64,000 bases of DNA from Ptychodera flava (GCF_041260155.1 NC_091930.1:40957523-41021522); one strand, 5' to 3'. Counted from the stretch's first letter, positions 1-19,262 are shown. The notes: generated by a model from the letters alone, not told the origin. Translations and numbers: made by a program.

Positions 1-329
1 AATTGAGTCTTACTATATTACCTGTCCGCAGCGTTAGATGATCCATTTTGGTTGGATACTCATACCTCCTCTTCATAACTTCAGCAACCTTGCACGACTG
101 AATTGCGGAGACTGGACGCGGTGATACGTTGACCACTTGCTTTCTATGAACTCTACAAATTGTATAAATTATGGTAACTTCTGTGTGGAACTTGCCAAAC
201 TGTGAGCCCCACAGTCTTAGAACATGTTCATAACGTAGCCCCTATGCTGCGCACAGAGGATGTTGATGATCTATTGTAGAGTTAGAAATATGAACGTTTC
301 GAAAATGAAACATTTCTTCTACACCTCTG

Positions 330-5005
<4,676 letters not shown>

Positions 5006-5365
5006 TTAAGGTAGAACGCGCCTCGGGACAGATATTCGGACTCTCAAACTTTTTCAATTCTTTTCTGATCTACCACTTGTGGGGGTTCGTTTTAAAGCTC
5101 TTGGCGTAAGAAAACATTTTACCGTCTTAGTTTTTCGAAAATCGAAAAAATTATTTTTTTCTTCATAGAGTTAACACAGGGACGGCGGCCATTTTGAATT
5201 TCAAATATCGGTAAATTTTGGATGATTTGTTTCTCTAGTACCAAAATTTGCACGGTGACCCCCGATTTTTATTCATGATTTTGAAAGAGAATGGCTGAAA
5301 GATCCTTTAAGGAAAGTTTGAGCAAAAGTTTAAGTCTTTCACTTTCGAGGTGCATACTACCTTAA
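5006..5365 (+). mobile_element. Family A MITE, copy 1 (TTAA-flanked)
   Basis: The element begins TTAAGGTAGAACGCGCCTCG and ends with the near-complement CGAGGTGCATACTACCTTAA. It therefore has terminal inverted repeats of about 20 bp and a TTAA at each end, is about 360 bp long and has no coding capacity. At least five near-complete copies occur in the window. TTAA ends are typical of piggyBac-type insertion, but TTAA could instead be part of the terminal repeat, so the superfamily is an inference. Confidence 0.8.
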
Positions 5366-5721
5366 CGTAGAATGCGCCTCGGAAACGGATATTTGGACGC
5401 CCAAACTTTTATTATTCTTTTCTGATCTACCACTTGTTGGCGTTCATTTTAAAACTCTTGGTATAAAAAACGTTTTCACATTCTTAGTTTTTCAAAAATT
5501 GAAAATTAATGTTTTTTTCTCTCCATAAGTCGGAGTATAATACAATGAAAGCGGCCATTTTAAATTTCAAATATCGATAAAGCTTGCGTAATTTTTGTCT
5601 TTTGTGCCAACATTTGATCCCTATTTTGTTCTTGACTTTGAACGAGAATGGTTGCAATATTCCTAAACCAAAGTTTGAGCAAAGGTTTAAGTCTTTCACT
5701 TTTGAAGCGCATACTACCTAA
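5362..5721 (+). mobile_element. Family A MITE, copy 2, abutting copy 1
   Basis: This second copy lies in the same orientation as copy 1 and shares its TTAA at 5362-5365. Its interior aligns throughout with copy 1, including the block around GCGGCCATTTTAAATTTCAA. The two copies use one TTAA between them. Confidence 0.8.
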
Positions 5722-6010
5722 AAGATGAGCATCATACAGTGATTAGAAATTTCAAACTTCCATTCTTGGTACGGGTCATATAACGGTAAAGCGGCCTTAT
5801 GTATTGCTGACTGTGTCATGTTGGACTCGGTCAAAGTGATATAAATCACGTCACGTACAATAACTGTCCATGTATGTCTCTTTATTGTTTCACATGGAAA
5901 TGCTTCAGTACCATTCAAGTTGGCTAAAGAGTATGCGCATTACGATTGGCTGAACGCCATGCAGTTCGTTTTATAGACATCGCGTGCAGCCGTAGGCCTA
6001 CTGTACAGTT

Positions 6011-6339
6011 AAAGGTATAACATGCCCCAGGGACAGATATTCGGACTCTCAAATTTGAGCATAACCGGGGAGGGTGTCGTCGGAACTGCGCGTGTGCGAC
6101 TTTCTTGTTTATAAACAACGTATTTTATGCGTGGTATCTGGTACACCACGTCAACATGGCCGCAACATTTAAATTGTATGATATTCATTGTCAACAAAAT
6201 ATTTTAACTGTAATCAATCGCCAGCGTACCCTGGGAACAGTGTTTACATCGGTCGTGGAGTCCCTGGCAACCTTTGAGCAGAGTTCCGACGACACCTTCC
6301 CTTTAAATCTTACACTTATGAGGCGCACACTATCTTAAC
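6011..6339 (+). mobile_element. Family A end fragments enclosing a second MITE (family J)
   Basis: Positions 6011-6050 resemble the left end of family A (a GGGACAGATATTCGGACTCT motif) and 6318-6339 resemble its right end. Between them, at about 6067-6304, is a different element whose ends are inverted repeats built on GGTGTCGTCGGAACT. A second copy of that inner element lies at 39055-39288. The arrangement looks like insertion of J into A, or a chimeric element. Confidence 0.6.
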
Positions 6340-7343
6340 AATAAAACGAAAAGAAACATAAATACGACGGTTTCAACAACTCATTCAAATCACAGACTTG
6401 TTGAACAAAGTTTAGTGCTATTTTATTGTTCCTGTACTCTATTCACCTTGCCGACGAGCACTGTTGAACTTTTTGCTAAACAACATCGCAGATGTCAGAA
6501 AACATGAACGTTGTTGCGTGCAAAACCATAATTGGCCCGAGAGGGCGCACTTCACAACAACAAACCTTTTGCAGGCAGGCAGCCATGACAACATATAATC
6601 ATTGGAGTAAAACCACAAAAATGTAAAACGCTAACATTACCACAAATGATCACTGCCCACTTCTAGAGGGAACCCGCCTGACACGGTTCAAGGAAATAAA
6701 AGCAACACAGCGACAGGAGCGAAGATAGTTCAAGGTGTGTACGATTTCAAAGTTCAGTTTCACAGTCAATGACATTTGTCTCAGTCATTAAATGTTCACC
6801 GCGTATTTATACAATGTGCGTGGGAATAAACGCTCTTTCGGCTTGTAATTAAAATACAGCTGCTCGGGTGAAAAAAGTTGCCGAAATTTGTCTATCACGA
6901 TAAGTTACAAAAAAAGAGTCTTTCTGGTCATAAACTTACGCCTCATGCCCCATCCGTCGTAGGTATCTTCGGCAAAAATCCTATCCATAGTAGTTCTCCT
7001 TAATAAACTGTTGACGCATTAACAGTATTTGAAAGCAAGTAATGTGTCGCAACAGGAAAATTAATGGCAAGTCACACAGACAGTTTTCTCTCTTCCCGTC
7101 CTTCACACTCATAAATGCTATGTAGAAAGAAAACATAATTTGCAATAAGTACAAAGTTAACAAAACCTGTTGCCGAAACCTGAAACCAAAGAGGTGTAGA
7201 GAAAAGATAAGAAAACACAACAACAGAATTGTATCACTGCATTTGTTTTGTGAACTGTCAACTTAGGACCAGAAACGAATCTCTCTCTAATTTTCTCGGC
7301 CAAACACAATGTATTCTCGATGGCTAAGTCATCCGTTTGTAGT
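6340..7343. other. Region downstream of the TRIM-NHL gene
   Basis: No coding region is supported here. It should contain the 3' UTR of the minus-strand TRIM-NHL gene, but I see no minus-strand AATAAA close to the stop codon. The ORFs overlapping 6981-7426 have no recognisable domain. Confidence 0.5.
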
Positions 7344-9445
<2,102 letters not shown>

Positions 9446-9606
9446 CTATTACTATCTAGATAGTCTCATAGCCGTCGAGATATCTACTTGACTGTCAACC
9501 TGTTTGTAAGAGAATAATTACGACCGAAGCCCTGCAATTAAATACTTAACAATACCTCCTGTCGTCTTAGAACAATAAGAACTGTATTGCCCTATGACTT
9601 TCCGCT

Positions 9607-9820
9607 GTAACCCTTTGAGCGGCAAAGTCAGTTATTGTCACCTTTATAAAATATACCCTAGTCAGTTTTTTTTCAGATTTTCACCAAAATTTTGATATAA
9701 ATGCAATGTCCATTCGGTCCAAAATTATTAAAAGAATTTTGGAAAAATTCACAAAAATTGAGGAAATGTTGCACTAAAATTTTTGTGGGAAAAATTACCC
9801 GGCGCACTCAAGGGGTTAAT
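9607..9820. mobile_element. Family D MITE, copy 1 (piggyBac-like ends)
   Basis: The left end reads TAACCCTTTGAGCGGCAAAG and the right end GCGCACTCAAGGGGTTAAT, so the ends are inverted repeats. The interior shares the CAAAATTTTGATATAAATGC and TTGAGGAAATGTTGCACTAA style blocks with the copies at 34703 and 59265. TTAA followed by CCC is the classic piggyBac pattern, and the element is non-coding. Confidence 0.75.
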
Positions 9821-10643
9821 ATCAGAACTACCACACACAGGGTACAGTCTCTTTATCCAATCGCGAGCTGCTGTGGTACAGCGTATGCCTCAAAAATGAC
9901 TGGCAAAAACTGTACGTAGAAATCTACCTAATTTTCCGCCAGTTTCATTCCCGATTGGTTGGTTAGTATCACGTGTGCATGTTTCCACTATTGGTCCAGT
10001 GACCTCTTGTCACAGATTAAGGTTGAATTGCATGGTAGTGTTTGAACTTTGAATGTAGGGTATATCAATAATAACGCCAAGAATGATTAAATGTACGCCG
10101 ACATCGGTCAAGCATAGAATACAGAGTGAATAATCGTGTTTTGGTGACAAGAAGTGGCAATATAATCACATGATTTACAACACTTGACAACTTGAACACG
10201 GCGAATGCAATTACTTTCACGAACGCGAAGAAACAGCCCAGATCATGAACTATGTCAACTCGAAGGTACTACATCACGTAGTTTTGTAAGCTTACTCGAT
10301 TTCTATTTGATTTTTTTTCCTATTAAGTTATCAATGTTGATGTCTCTGGCTACAATGGACTAATAAACGATCATTTAATAGCCTGAGTGTTATATTGCTG
10401 TCACCGTGACAGCAAAAGCAGGTTGTTTGAAGACACAACCTGTGTTCAGGCTTTCTGTAGCAAATAAAGTTTTCACACGAATCTTTGTTGGATGCTGGCT
10501 CGTTTGAGTCCGAATCACGAAAATTTGACACTGGATAGAATCGCCTACCACACTGTGGTGATCTAAAAAGGGTAGATCGTCCATGTAGCCGACACGAACA
10601 CAAAGTGTCTCTGAAAAAGATCCAAAGCTGCCGTCAAATTCAC
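9821..10643. other. Intergenic stretch, no gene assigned
   Basis: No domain-bearing frame was seen. The minus-strand frames at 10331-10603 lie downstream of the candidate exon at 10644 and may be its intron or 3' end, but nothing in them is recognisable. Confidence 0.4.
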
Positions 10644-10808
10644 CTTTAACAACTCATCAATCTGCAGGTTGGTCACGCTCCTGACAGTCTGGGAGTGGAT
10701 GGTGGTAATCCTGCGGTAGAGGGTACTCAAGAAGTTGCCCATCTGTGTGCGAAACAGGAGTCTGCCGTACGTTTGGGCTGCGATGTGATACGATACATGT
10801 ATGCTGCC
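10644..10808 (-). CDS. Candidate internal exon of an unrecognised gene
   Basis: On the minus strand a good acceptor (pyrimidine-rich, ending GTCCCAG) at 10809 is followed by 55 open codons and a donor-like AAAG/GTGAAT at 10643. The translation starts GSIHVSYHIAAQTYG and ends TNLQIDELLK, with protein-like composition. I do not recognise the family and found no partner exon, so this may be a chance open frame. If the donor is not used, the frame runs on to a stop at 10563. Confidence 0.3.
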
Positions 10809-12770
10809 CTGGGACGGAGAACAAAGCGCCGTAAATCGTGGCATTGATGTTTGTTTAAAAGACCGAAAGAGATCCCGCAAATAATTTAGCGCCCACTCGA
10901 CTTGTCAAGTGGAATGGGTCTGCTTAGATTTATCCGCAGGTGGTTATTTCATCGCGCAGGAATGGATGTTTAGGCGCAGTTGGAGGGACTGGGATCTATG
11001 TCAAGTGTGTAGACAAACACAGTTACATATAAGCAACTTTTCAATTGCCTATATCAATGAACCGGCAAAGTAGATTCCTACCCTGTCACATATCTTGTGT
11101 TTATGAATTTTAAACAGCAACACCCCCTACACACAAAACCGTACTTCCAACTGAATCATATGTAATTTTTTCATGCATCCACAACGCTCGAAGGTCGAAG
11201 CCAATTGAGGTTAACATTAAGGTGGCCTCGTCCCAGGAGCGTCCCACTCGCAGCCTCGAACCCGGCCGGTTAAAATTACAATAAAACAAATATTATTTTC
11301 TCTGTAATTTTTCGATGCATCGTGCTGTTATGACCTCGGTAAACGTTTTGTTTGGCTAACATGACCCCATCAGTTTCTTATCTGTCAGGCCACACTGTGA
11401 ACAGTGACACCGGCAGCCATTTTAGTGTATCGAAACATGTTCAGCTCTTGTTTAATGATTAACTCAATCGCAATGGCAGTGATATCAGCACCTCGCCCAC
11501 TTGTCAGTTGTAAATAGTCAATTAGTCACGGTAGATTGTGACGACAGTATATCAGTGTAGATCAGTATCGTATATTTAACATGTTTAAATGTACATCTAA
11601 TGAATCACAAACGAAATGCCATACTTAGCCATTTGTTTTATTATCTGTTCATTTGTTTTCAGAATGATCTAAGAACGGCAGACGTCAATTATAGTAAAGG
11701 ACGCCGCTTTATTTTAAATGGGTTAACAACTTTCTACTATCAGCCTTCTTTGACTCAGTATATACAGCATTATTACGAATGCTACGAGATGTGATTAACG
11801 ATGCGAAGTGTACGTCATTACCGATACTCGTTATATTTAAGAAGGACTGTGATAATACTATTGCAATATTAATTCAGATTAACCACTCGCACGTGATTCA
11901 AACATACATGTACTAATAGCACTACAACTGATGGCTGTTTAATAGATAGGTGTTGACTAAGTAAGTGAGTGAGTAAGTAAGTGATATTTATTCAGTACTA
12001 CAGGCCATTGGCCTTCATGTACAGCGAAAACAGGAAATGAATGATGAATATCAAGGACAGACGTGTTCTCTCTTCATGGTACATGTCTGCATTTATTAAC
12101 GTTATTCTTGATACCAAATATGTACACTTCATGTATTATTTAAAGCCCCAATAGCTGCAAATTTTATACATTATTTTCATGATTTATTTTCAAACCAAAG
12201 TTGGATTGTGTAAATGTGCTAACTGAAGGACATTTATATAGAAGTATCACTGCTCGCTGATTTGGATCAAGCCTACACTTGTAACAGGTTAAATAATGAA
12301 CGGGTGCCGCGCTCATAAAATGGCGTCCCCAAGAATAGTACAAAAAACACAGTACTTCCTACACACACATCTTTGTCCTACCAGAAACAAGCATGATGCC
12401 ATTTACTTGAATGCACAACACACGATGGCCAACATTTTGTTGTTGTAATCTTTATTTTCTCTGTCATATGATTATTTTTTGAAAATGGCGGGAATCTAAA
12501 ATGATGTTAAAACGTTTGAATTTACATGCCACTTTCGACGTTATGACAGTGTTATACACTTTTTCAGTCTTTATTAGGTCTTATTCAAAGAGATGTCTTA
12601 GAAAACAAGATATTTTGAGATCAGTTTACAACACGTTCGCAGCTATTTGGGCTTTACTTATCGATTTTTTAAGTGAAGGATTTCAACGCATGCGGCTTCA
12701 CATACGGGAATTGGGTTTATGGGGAATGTCATGTCCTTTTGCCACTTATTTTTCATGGATTTAATGATTA
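10809..12770. other. Intergenic stretch with short repeats
   Basis: No gene was recognised. Around 11960-12030 a TAAG/TGAG-rich tail adjoins the sequence TGATATTTATTCAGTACTAC, which looks like the end of a dispersed SINE- or LINE-type repeat. This is low confidence because no second copy was found in the window. Confidence 0.4.
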
Positions 12771-13119
12771 AAGGGCCAGTATAGTGCCAACTTTTGATAA
12801 TTTTTTCACTATTTTTGAATGTGAACCATAATTCCTTGTTCTACTCCCCAAAGAATGTTGATATACACATTGTTCAGCTTGTCAACTCAGCCCATATGGT
12901 TGTAAACTGCAATTGTTATTGTTAAAAAGTGACTTCTGGTCTGGATTAGAATTCAAATGTATATAACATATAGACGCATTCATACAGACGCTAAGTTGAC
13001 AAGCTAAATAGTGGGTGTTTCAATATTCTTTGGGGAGTAGAATAAGAAGTTGCAATTGATATACAAAATAAAAATAATGAAAAAAAAAAATCATTAAAAG
13101 TTAGCTTTACTGGCCTCTA
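12771..13119 (+). mobile_element. Family C MITE, copy 1
   Basis: The left end AAGGGCCAGTATAGTGCCAA is mirrored at the right end by TTAGCTTTACTGGCCTCT. It is about 350 bp and non-coding. It contains a block with CTACTCCCCAAAGAATGTTG and, near the other end, its reverse complement, so the element is partly palindromic. Related copies are at 33521 and 34527. Confidence 0.75.
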
Positions 13120-13745
13120 ACTGTTGTTATAGAGAAGTGAAACCTGTCGTCCTCTCGATCGATGACACCCGGCCCTTCTTTAAGGTAATGGTACGCCCGT
13201 CGAAACTTTGCAGACACATCACCGAGCGATACTGTACAATACTTTATTTATTACGTCATAAAAAGAACGAAACTAACGGTTCAAACTGGTACAATCAATA
13301 ATTAGTGATGTATTGAGTGGGAAAATACCGGCAAATTTACTGATATTTGCACCAAAATGGCGACCCGTCTCTTTGTTGGCTCAGTAGGAAGCATAAGCTT
13401 AGTTATTTTATTGTCTCAAAAAACACAAGGATGCCGTTAACTTGCTCGAGAGAGTTTCAAAATATATCAACAAAAAGACTTCAGGCCAGCGATCAACATT
13501 GAGGTTTTGAGCTTCATTAAGCACGATTTCCCGACAAATTTTTGCCTCGTTATTGTTAAAGATCTCATGAACTTCGCCTTATAACATTGTTCATTGTATG
13601 TTAGAATTTCATAGAAAGTAGTGCTGTTGAATACAATCAAATTTTTATTGCAATAAGCATCATGACAAATTCGTTATTTTCCGTGTCTTCACTAGGATGT
13701 GTTGACTATATCCAAAGCTTATTTGAGACCTCTTTCAATAGCACT

Positions 13746-13777
13746 ACAGACAAACATAGACATCTATGTTTGTCTGT
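13746..13777. repeat. Short palindrome with 15-bp arms
   Basis: Arms ACAGACAAACATAGA and TCTATGTTTGTCTGT are exact complements separated by two bases. The stem is too short for a microRNA precursor, and no flanking target duplication was identified. Confidence 0.8.
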
Positions 13778-16282
13778 GATAGCACAAGTCTTTCAAAGCG
13801 CGAAATAAATGAAAATTATGTTTTCCGCCACTTTTACCTGCCATGTTATAAACCTACCGACTCAGATACTTTTTCGAAGCTTCAAAAAGAGAGCGTAGAA
13901 TTCTCAAATTTTGCCGTTTTTCGTTGGTCTCAATAACCAACTGAAATAAAAGATACAAATAAAATTAAACCGGTCTTAACTATTTCCAGACGGAATGTTG
14001 CAGGAAACAGCTAATTGTTGGTTTAATATCTTGACACTTGTGTAGAGTACTGTGTTTTTGTCTGAGCCAGCACAGGATGCAAAATCTCGAACGCAATTGC
14101 TCAGCTCAATGTCGCCATTGTTTCTGAGACTCTTTACGGACGTACTGAACAAATGACCACTACTTATCATATAAAGAGGACAGTATTGTTTTGTGTTTTT
14201 ATTAATGGCTACTTTGACCATTATCTTTGTTGTGTAATATTTACACAGTAACGCTGTTGAACCTTGGCCTGTGAAATATCGAGCCACCACTGAGTGAGCG
14301 GCACACTACTGTATCAAAAATATGCCGAATATGATAAAAAATATTCTCTCCATGCCGATAGCATTCCTATCCGTCCGCCTGAAGAACAATAACATTTCTG
14401 TTTGGGTTTATCTCTCTCTTATTCTGTCATAGGACAGGGATTATTGTCAGGAATTCTAAACTCTGTTTGTGGAAAGTTCCTCGATGATCAAGGAATGTGA
14501 TGCCATTACAGATGTATTAGATCATGATGACAGCATATGTATTGTCCAAATGAGTGTCATCGCTATTTTTGTCATTCAATATTGTTTTGCTACATTGTAA
14601 CTGTTACGCGGGTTATGGGTTGTCTGCCGTTGAATTGCCGCCATTTCGAAGAAATACCGCGCATTTCTGTGTCGCTCAGTTCCAGAACCTGAGAACTCGT
14701 TACATTGTCGCTCTGTGTGTACATGTATGGTGACCTCCTGAATCAATATCCACACAGCCATTTGCGATTGTTTATACACTCCACCAGCCTTAAATGCAAT
14801 TTATGTAAAAAACTTGGTTTTGGTTCTGTATCGCTAGCATTTTATATTCGAAAACTTCCTTCTTTTCTTGAAGTAAGTCGCTTTTGATGATTCATTTGTC
14901 AACAAACCAAACTGTGATGGGTAGAGGCCAGTTTGTGAATGAAAGATTATGTGTGGCGAAAGTACTGAAGTGACGCTTTAAAACTCGTATCACAACTCAA
15001 CATATTGCAAACCACGACGCGCCGAGACCTTAGGGAAGCACGTGTAAAGCGCCGAAAGGAGAACTCAGACTTGCTTGTTCGAACCTTATCACAACAACAT
15101 TGGGGCAAAGTCAACTGCTTGCCTATCATAATATCCGGCGAAGCTACAGGGGGCACTCCACGTGAATTATAACGGTAGTGGAAGTCCTGAAGACAGAATC
15201 TAGGGCAAATCAATTCGGTTTCCAAACGACTCCAGATCTTGTGTATATTTGATGTGTACATCATTATCAAGTTTCGCCCTAGTCATTACGTGGTCCGCTC
15301 AACTACTGCAAGTACTAGTAGACCAGGCGACTCGGATAATTCCAGCAACACGACTAATCGTTGAAATGGCTTACCTTTGTCGTGACGTCAGGAAGATTTT
15401 ACTGTATCCACTCGAGATCCTTTGGCAGTTACGAGATTCTCAGCAAAATGTATATACATTCACATTGTCTCCTATCGCATAAATAATAAGAACCGTCGAA
15501 AATCGACAATTTGTGAATGCGATTTTTCATCGGCGGATAACCTGTACCGTCTGTAAAAGCTAATACCTTTGTCTGCAGTGAACGACATGACGTCATATCC
15601 TAATATCACGTGACAACGACTTGTTTGACATTCTCGCGTTGTTACGATCTAGGAGATATCACTTCCCGATCGACAGATTTTACAATTAATTCCGCATTTG
15701 AATTGCGATTTTTATGGACGGCATGAAAACCAAAACCCACTCTGTCCAGGTGAAGGCTGGCCCGGGAAGGATACGGAAAGCCCTCGCTGTAGCGGGCACA
15801 AAATGTTGTCGGGAACTTTGGAACCAACGAATGCACGTCACAGCCTATCAAACTTAAGATTACATACGCGTCGCGTGGACGTGGTATTTAGCTCACCTTT
15901 GACCCATATCACGGTAACCTGCCCATGGCATACTTTGTGTACAAATCGATATCTTGCTCCGGTTTTGCTCCGAGATTAAGGAAATAAGTTCAGGATATAT
16001 ACAGGGGCTATCATTTGAAAAAAGTTTCTCCATATTGAAAGTTTTTAAATTTGCCGCTTTGGAATATCATTACGAAATATAGATATACAGATGGATACTT
16101 TTCAAAGACAATATCTCCGGACATGTTTTGTAAGCTTGGTCCCAAAGTTTCTAAACAAGAAAACAAACGACTCGTTAGCATTGTGTTAGAGGGCGTTGTC
16201 ACTGTCCGTCTGAAGTTGTTTGTCTTCTCTATACTCTCATTCTAATAAATGAATTACGTTCCACTCCATTCATTCATTAATG

Positions 16283-16330
16283 ATGGATCAGCCAGAGGGG
16301 CAGCTTGGGATCAGCCAGAGGGGCAGCTTT
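16283..16330. repeat. Two-unit tandem repeat (24 bp)
   Basis: The unit GGATCAGCCAGAGGGGCAGC is repeated twice in succession with the same following bases. It has no coding meaning that I can see. Confidence 0.85.
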
Positions 16331-16899
16331 ATTACAGACAAGTAGAGCAAAGTATACAGTACACATTATAACTGGGTGCGGGAGCTAATGCGTGGCGGAA
16401 GCGGTTGAAATGTATTACCCGCGTCACCTGTGCCGTCCAGGAAAAACCAGAGGTAAAAAAAACCTTAGATTAGGGAAATTCTCTGGAAACCTGTGTCCGA
16501 AAACAGTGCATAACACAGGACCACGGGGTGGTGTCGGACTTCACCACTTTCGTTCATTCCCTCAATACGAAAACACAACAACATCATTGTTTTTGAAGAT
16601 AACTTGGACGAACCCGTCTGTAGGCTGCTGAAGTGCCTGGCTAGACTGAATACCTAATTCCAAACTTCCAACTTATAGCTCCGTAGCCCCGCCCACGCAT
16701 TAATCATTAATGCCACGTGCCAAATTTACGTAACGTGAAGACATCAATTTCTCTCTATACTATCGAACCGCGAGAAATTATATTTCTTTACAGTGCAGAG
16801 ATGAAATATATTGTAGCAAATTATTGCACGTATACGTCCGGCCCGTCAACAAACTGATTCACGTGACCTATGGGAAGGAGTTTAAGATATGTACCATGG

Positions 16900-16902
<3 letters not shown>

Positions 16903-16978
<76 letters not shown>
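16903..16978. repeat. TA dinucleotide microsatellite
   Basis: An almost pure TA run of about 75 bp with one interruption near the middle. The minus-strand frame through it encodes only Tyr-Ile repeats and is not a gene. Confidence 0.97.
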
Positions 16979-16982
<4 letters not shown>

Positions 16983-18048
16983 CGGTCTTTGAGTCCTTGG
17001 TTCAAGTCGGTGTCGGTGAGCAAAAATGGTCGCTGTGAAGAGTGTAATGAATCAATAGCTGACGCTATAGGATTTTGAGAGTTCATCGTCGGATCAAGGT
17101 GAACGTGGTGCATCAGCGTTGAGGATGCTCAGTAAAGCTGTGCCTTGATCATCCCGGATCGACCACCCCCCCCCCTCCCGGGCGGCGCATCGGGTTCAAT
17201 CCGCTCATGTATTTCACTTCCATTGGTACGGTATATAATATAACAAGTACATGAGGAATTCCTGTGAAATAGTACAGCCACTTACAGTCACGCATCAAGT
17301 CAAATTTTTGACTCCAGCAAAACAAAACCAAAATATTTGACAGGGCTGATATTCAATTTATGCTGATGCATGTTTTACAATTACCTAAATAAAATTTTAA
17401 AACCAAACCAAACAAGTACCCTAGCTTCAAATAAGTATTTATTTCAACTGAAACGGAATAACTTCATGCACGTACATACACTCCATCGGAAACCTGGAAG
17501 ATATTTTCAGAAGGACTCATTTTAAATCCAAATGCTCAATATAAATTCTGAATGAAATTGTTGAGTACTAACAGAACATGCATTTACTGCTGATGAAAAT
17601 CTATGGGTACAAAATAATTATTAGGTGCAGTGTCTCGCTGTATATGGCAAAGGATGAAAATTGCACGTGATAATTGTCCGGGAATTCTCTAGAATTTCCA
17701 GTGTTTTGACATTACCTAAATTTCCAGTGTTTTGACATTACAGAAAATGTACGCTTGTCTATCGCTCTCGTAAACTTGTCTATTGCTCTATCTCTTAACT
17801 CTAGTCTTAAAGTGCTAGACTGTAAAAATTGACCAGTTGTAGAGTATTAGACCTGCTACTTCGACATCGAAAATAAACGCTAGGAATTAGCGACAAAAAC
17901 TGCCTGGCTTGCCTAAAATAAACAACTGGTAAGCCTTTGATTCCAAAGTGACCGTCCCTAGGGAAGGGTTCACAGTGACGTCATACTTTGGTCGAATTTG
18001 GATTGCAGCTAAACAAAAAGACATGTTCAGAGTGTGAACGTTTCGTTT

Positions 18049-18061
18049 GTACGTATGTATG

Positions 18062-18093
<32 letters not shown>

Positions 18094-18171
18094 CGTACGT
18101 ACGTATGTATGTATGTATGTATGTATGTATGTATGTATGTATGTATGTGTGTGTGTATGTATGTATGTATG
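18049..18171. repeat. GTAT tetranucleotide microsatellite
   Basis: A long run of GTAT units with a short GTAC variant patch and a GTGT patch. The open frame across it is a Met-Tyr-Val-Cys low-complexity artefact. Confidence 0.97.
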
Positions 18172-18345
18172 TAATACATCCAGTAAGGCTGTAACCTAGC
18201 TTGTTTATCTATTCATGTTTGTTTACTTTGATACCGAACAAGTTGAAAACGTTCATAAAATGTTACATCTGTTGGTTATCAACAATTTTACTTTTTTTAT
18301 GAGATTAAACTGATCCAAACTGATTGTAGCATGCAGCGTGCTCAT

Positions 18346-19249
18346 TCACTGTTCCCGGTCGTATATTCTTATAAGGTTGCAGTCCGAGTCGGATACAACG
18401 ACTTCACAGGGCACTCGCTGAGTGACAGCGACGCCAACGGGCGTGCCTACTTCGTCATCGTCAGAGTCCACTCGGCAGATAAACTTCCCGCTCGGCGAGT
18501 ACATCAGAACGCCTCCGCTGCAGGCTGTGAAGATGTTGTCGTGTACGTCGACCGCCACGCCCCTGAGGTCGCTGAAGCCCTCCGAGTTCTCGTTGTCGTC
18601 GTCGCTGGCCCCGAAGCAGCGCACGAAGTCGCCCTCGCTGGTGAAGATTTGCACTCGGTTGTTGCCGGAGTCCGACACGACGAGTTCCTGCTTGCTGTTG
18701 AGCGCGATGTAGGACGGTCGCTGCAACTGGCCGTCTTCATTTCCATAGCAACCGATGACCTTCACCTGCTTCCCCAGGAGATTGAAGACGTGAATGCAGC
18801 CGTCTTCCGAATCGACCACGTAAATGCTGACGGCATTTTTCTCCCCGAAGGCCACCACCCCAATCGGAGCTTTCAGTATGCCTTCGCCGATCGTCCGAAT
18901 AATCTTCCCGTTTTGCGTGACGATGTACACCACTGCGTTTCCGTGATCGGTTATGGCGTATCTTTCGCGAGTGATGGGGGCGATGTCTATAGGGTCCTCA
19001 GCCACGTCCAGTTTCGTCATATACCGACAGCTCCACGTGAAGAACTGTACTCTTTTGCTGCCGCGGTCGGCGACTATGATGTCACCGTTCAGCGAGAGAG
19101 CGACCCCATGAGGGCTCTTGAGACGTTTACTGCCGAATTTCTCCATGACTTGAAAATGCATGGTGGGATATTCAAACGAGTTCGCTGCCATGGTGACGCG
19201 TCCCCTGATTGGCTAGAAGTCACTCGGTTCGAGAGGGAAACCCACACTT
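18346..19249 (-). CDS. NHL-repeat-only protein, paralog of the TRIM-NHL gene
   Basis: The CDS runs from the ATG at 19191 to 18346 and encodes 281 residues, all of it an NHL beta-propeller of about six repeats. Typical blade signatures are RLKSPHGVAL, IIVADRGSKRVQFF, QRPSYIALN and LVVSDSGNNRVQIF. There is no RING, B-box or coiled coil. The start is secure: the context is TCACCATGG, an in-frame TAG lies about 20 bases upstream, and a strong acceptor (CCTTTTTTGCAG) opens the exon at 19249, so the 5' leader is spliced. The last repeat (GKFICRVDSDDDEVGTPVGV) closely matches the TRIM-NHL C-terminus (GQFICRVDADEDELNVPRGV), showing common descent. NHL propellers bind protein or RNA; without a RING this copy cannot ligate ubiquitin by itself, so it may act as an adaptor or competitor (inference). 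The reading frame is intact. Confidence 0.88.
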
Positions 19250-19262
19250 CTGCAAAAAAGGA
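19191..19262 (-). promoter_or_regulatory. 3' splice site, leader and start of the NHL-only gene
   Basis: Reading the minus strand: pyrimidine tract, GCAG, exon start at 19249, a 58-base leader with an in-frame TAG, then ACCATGG at 19191. A CCAAT motif (19205-19214) sits inside the leader and is probably coincidental because it follows a splice acceptor. Confidence 0.7.

Larger units (their letters stand above)
13120..16902. other. Intergenic stretch, no supported gene
   Basis: Only short open frames without domains are present. Notable small structures are a near-perfect 32-base palindrome at 13746-13777 and a 24-base tandem duplication near 16283-16330. Confidence 0.45.

Noticed and set aside
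17190-17210. GGTTCAATCC as a tRNA T-loop
   Set aside because: No matching acceptor stem or anticodon arm could be built around it.
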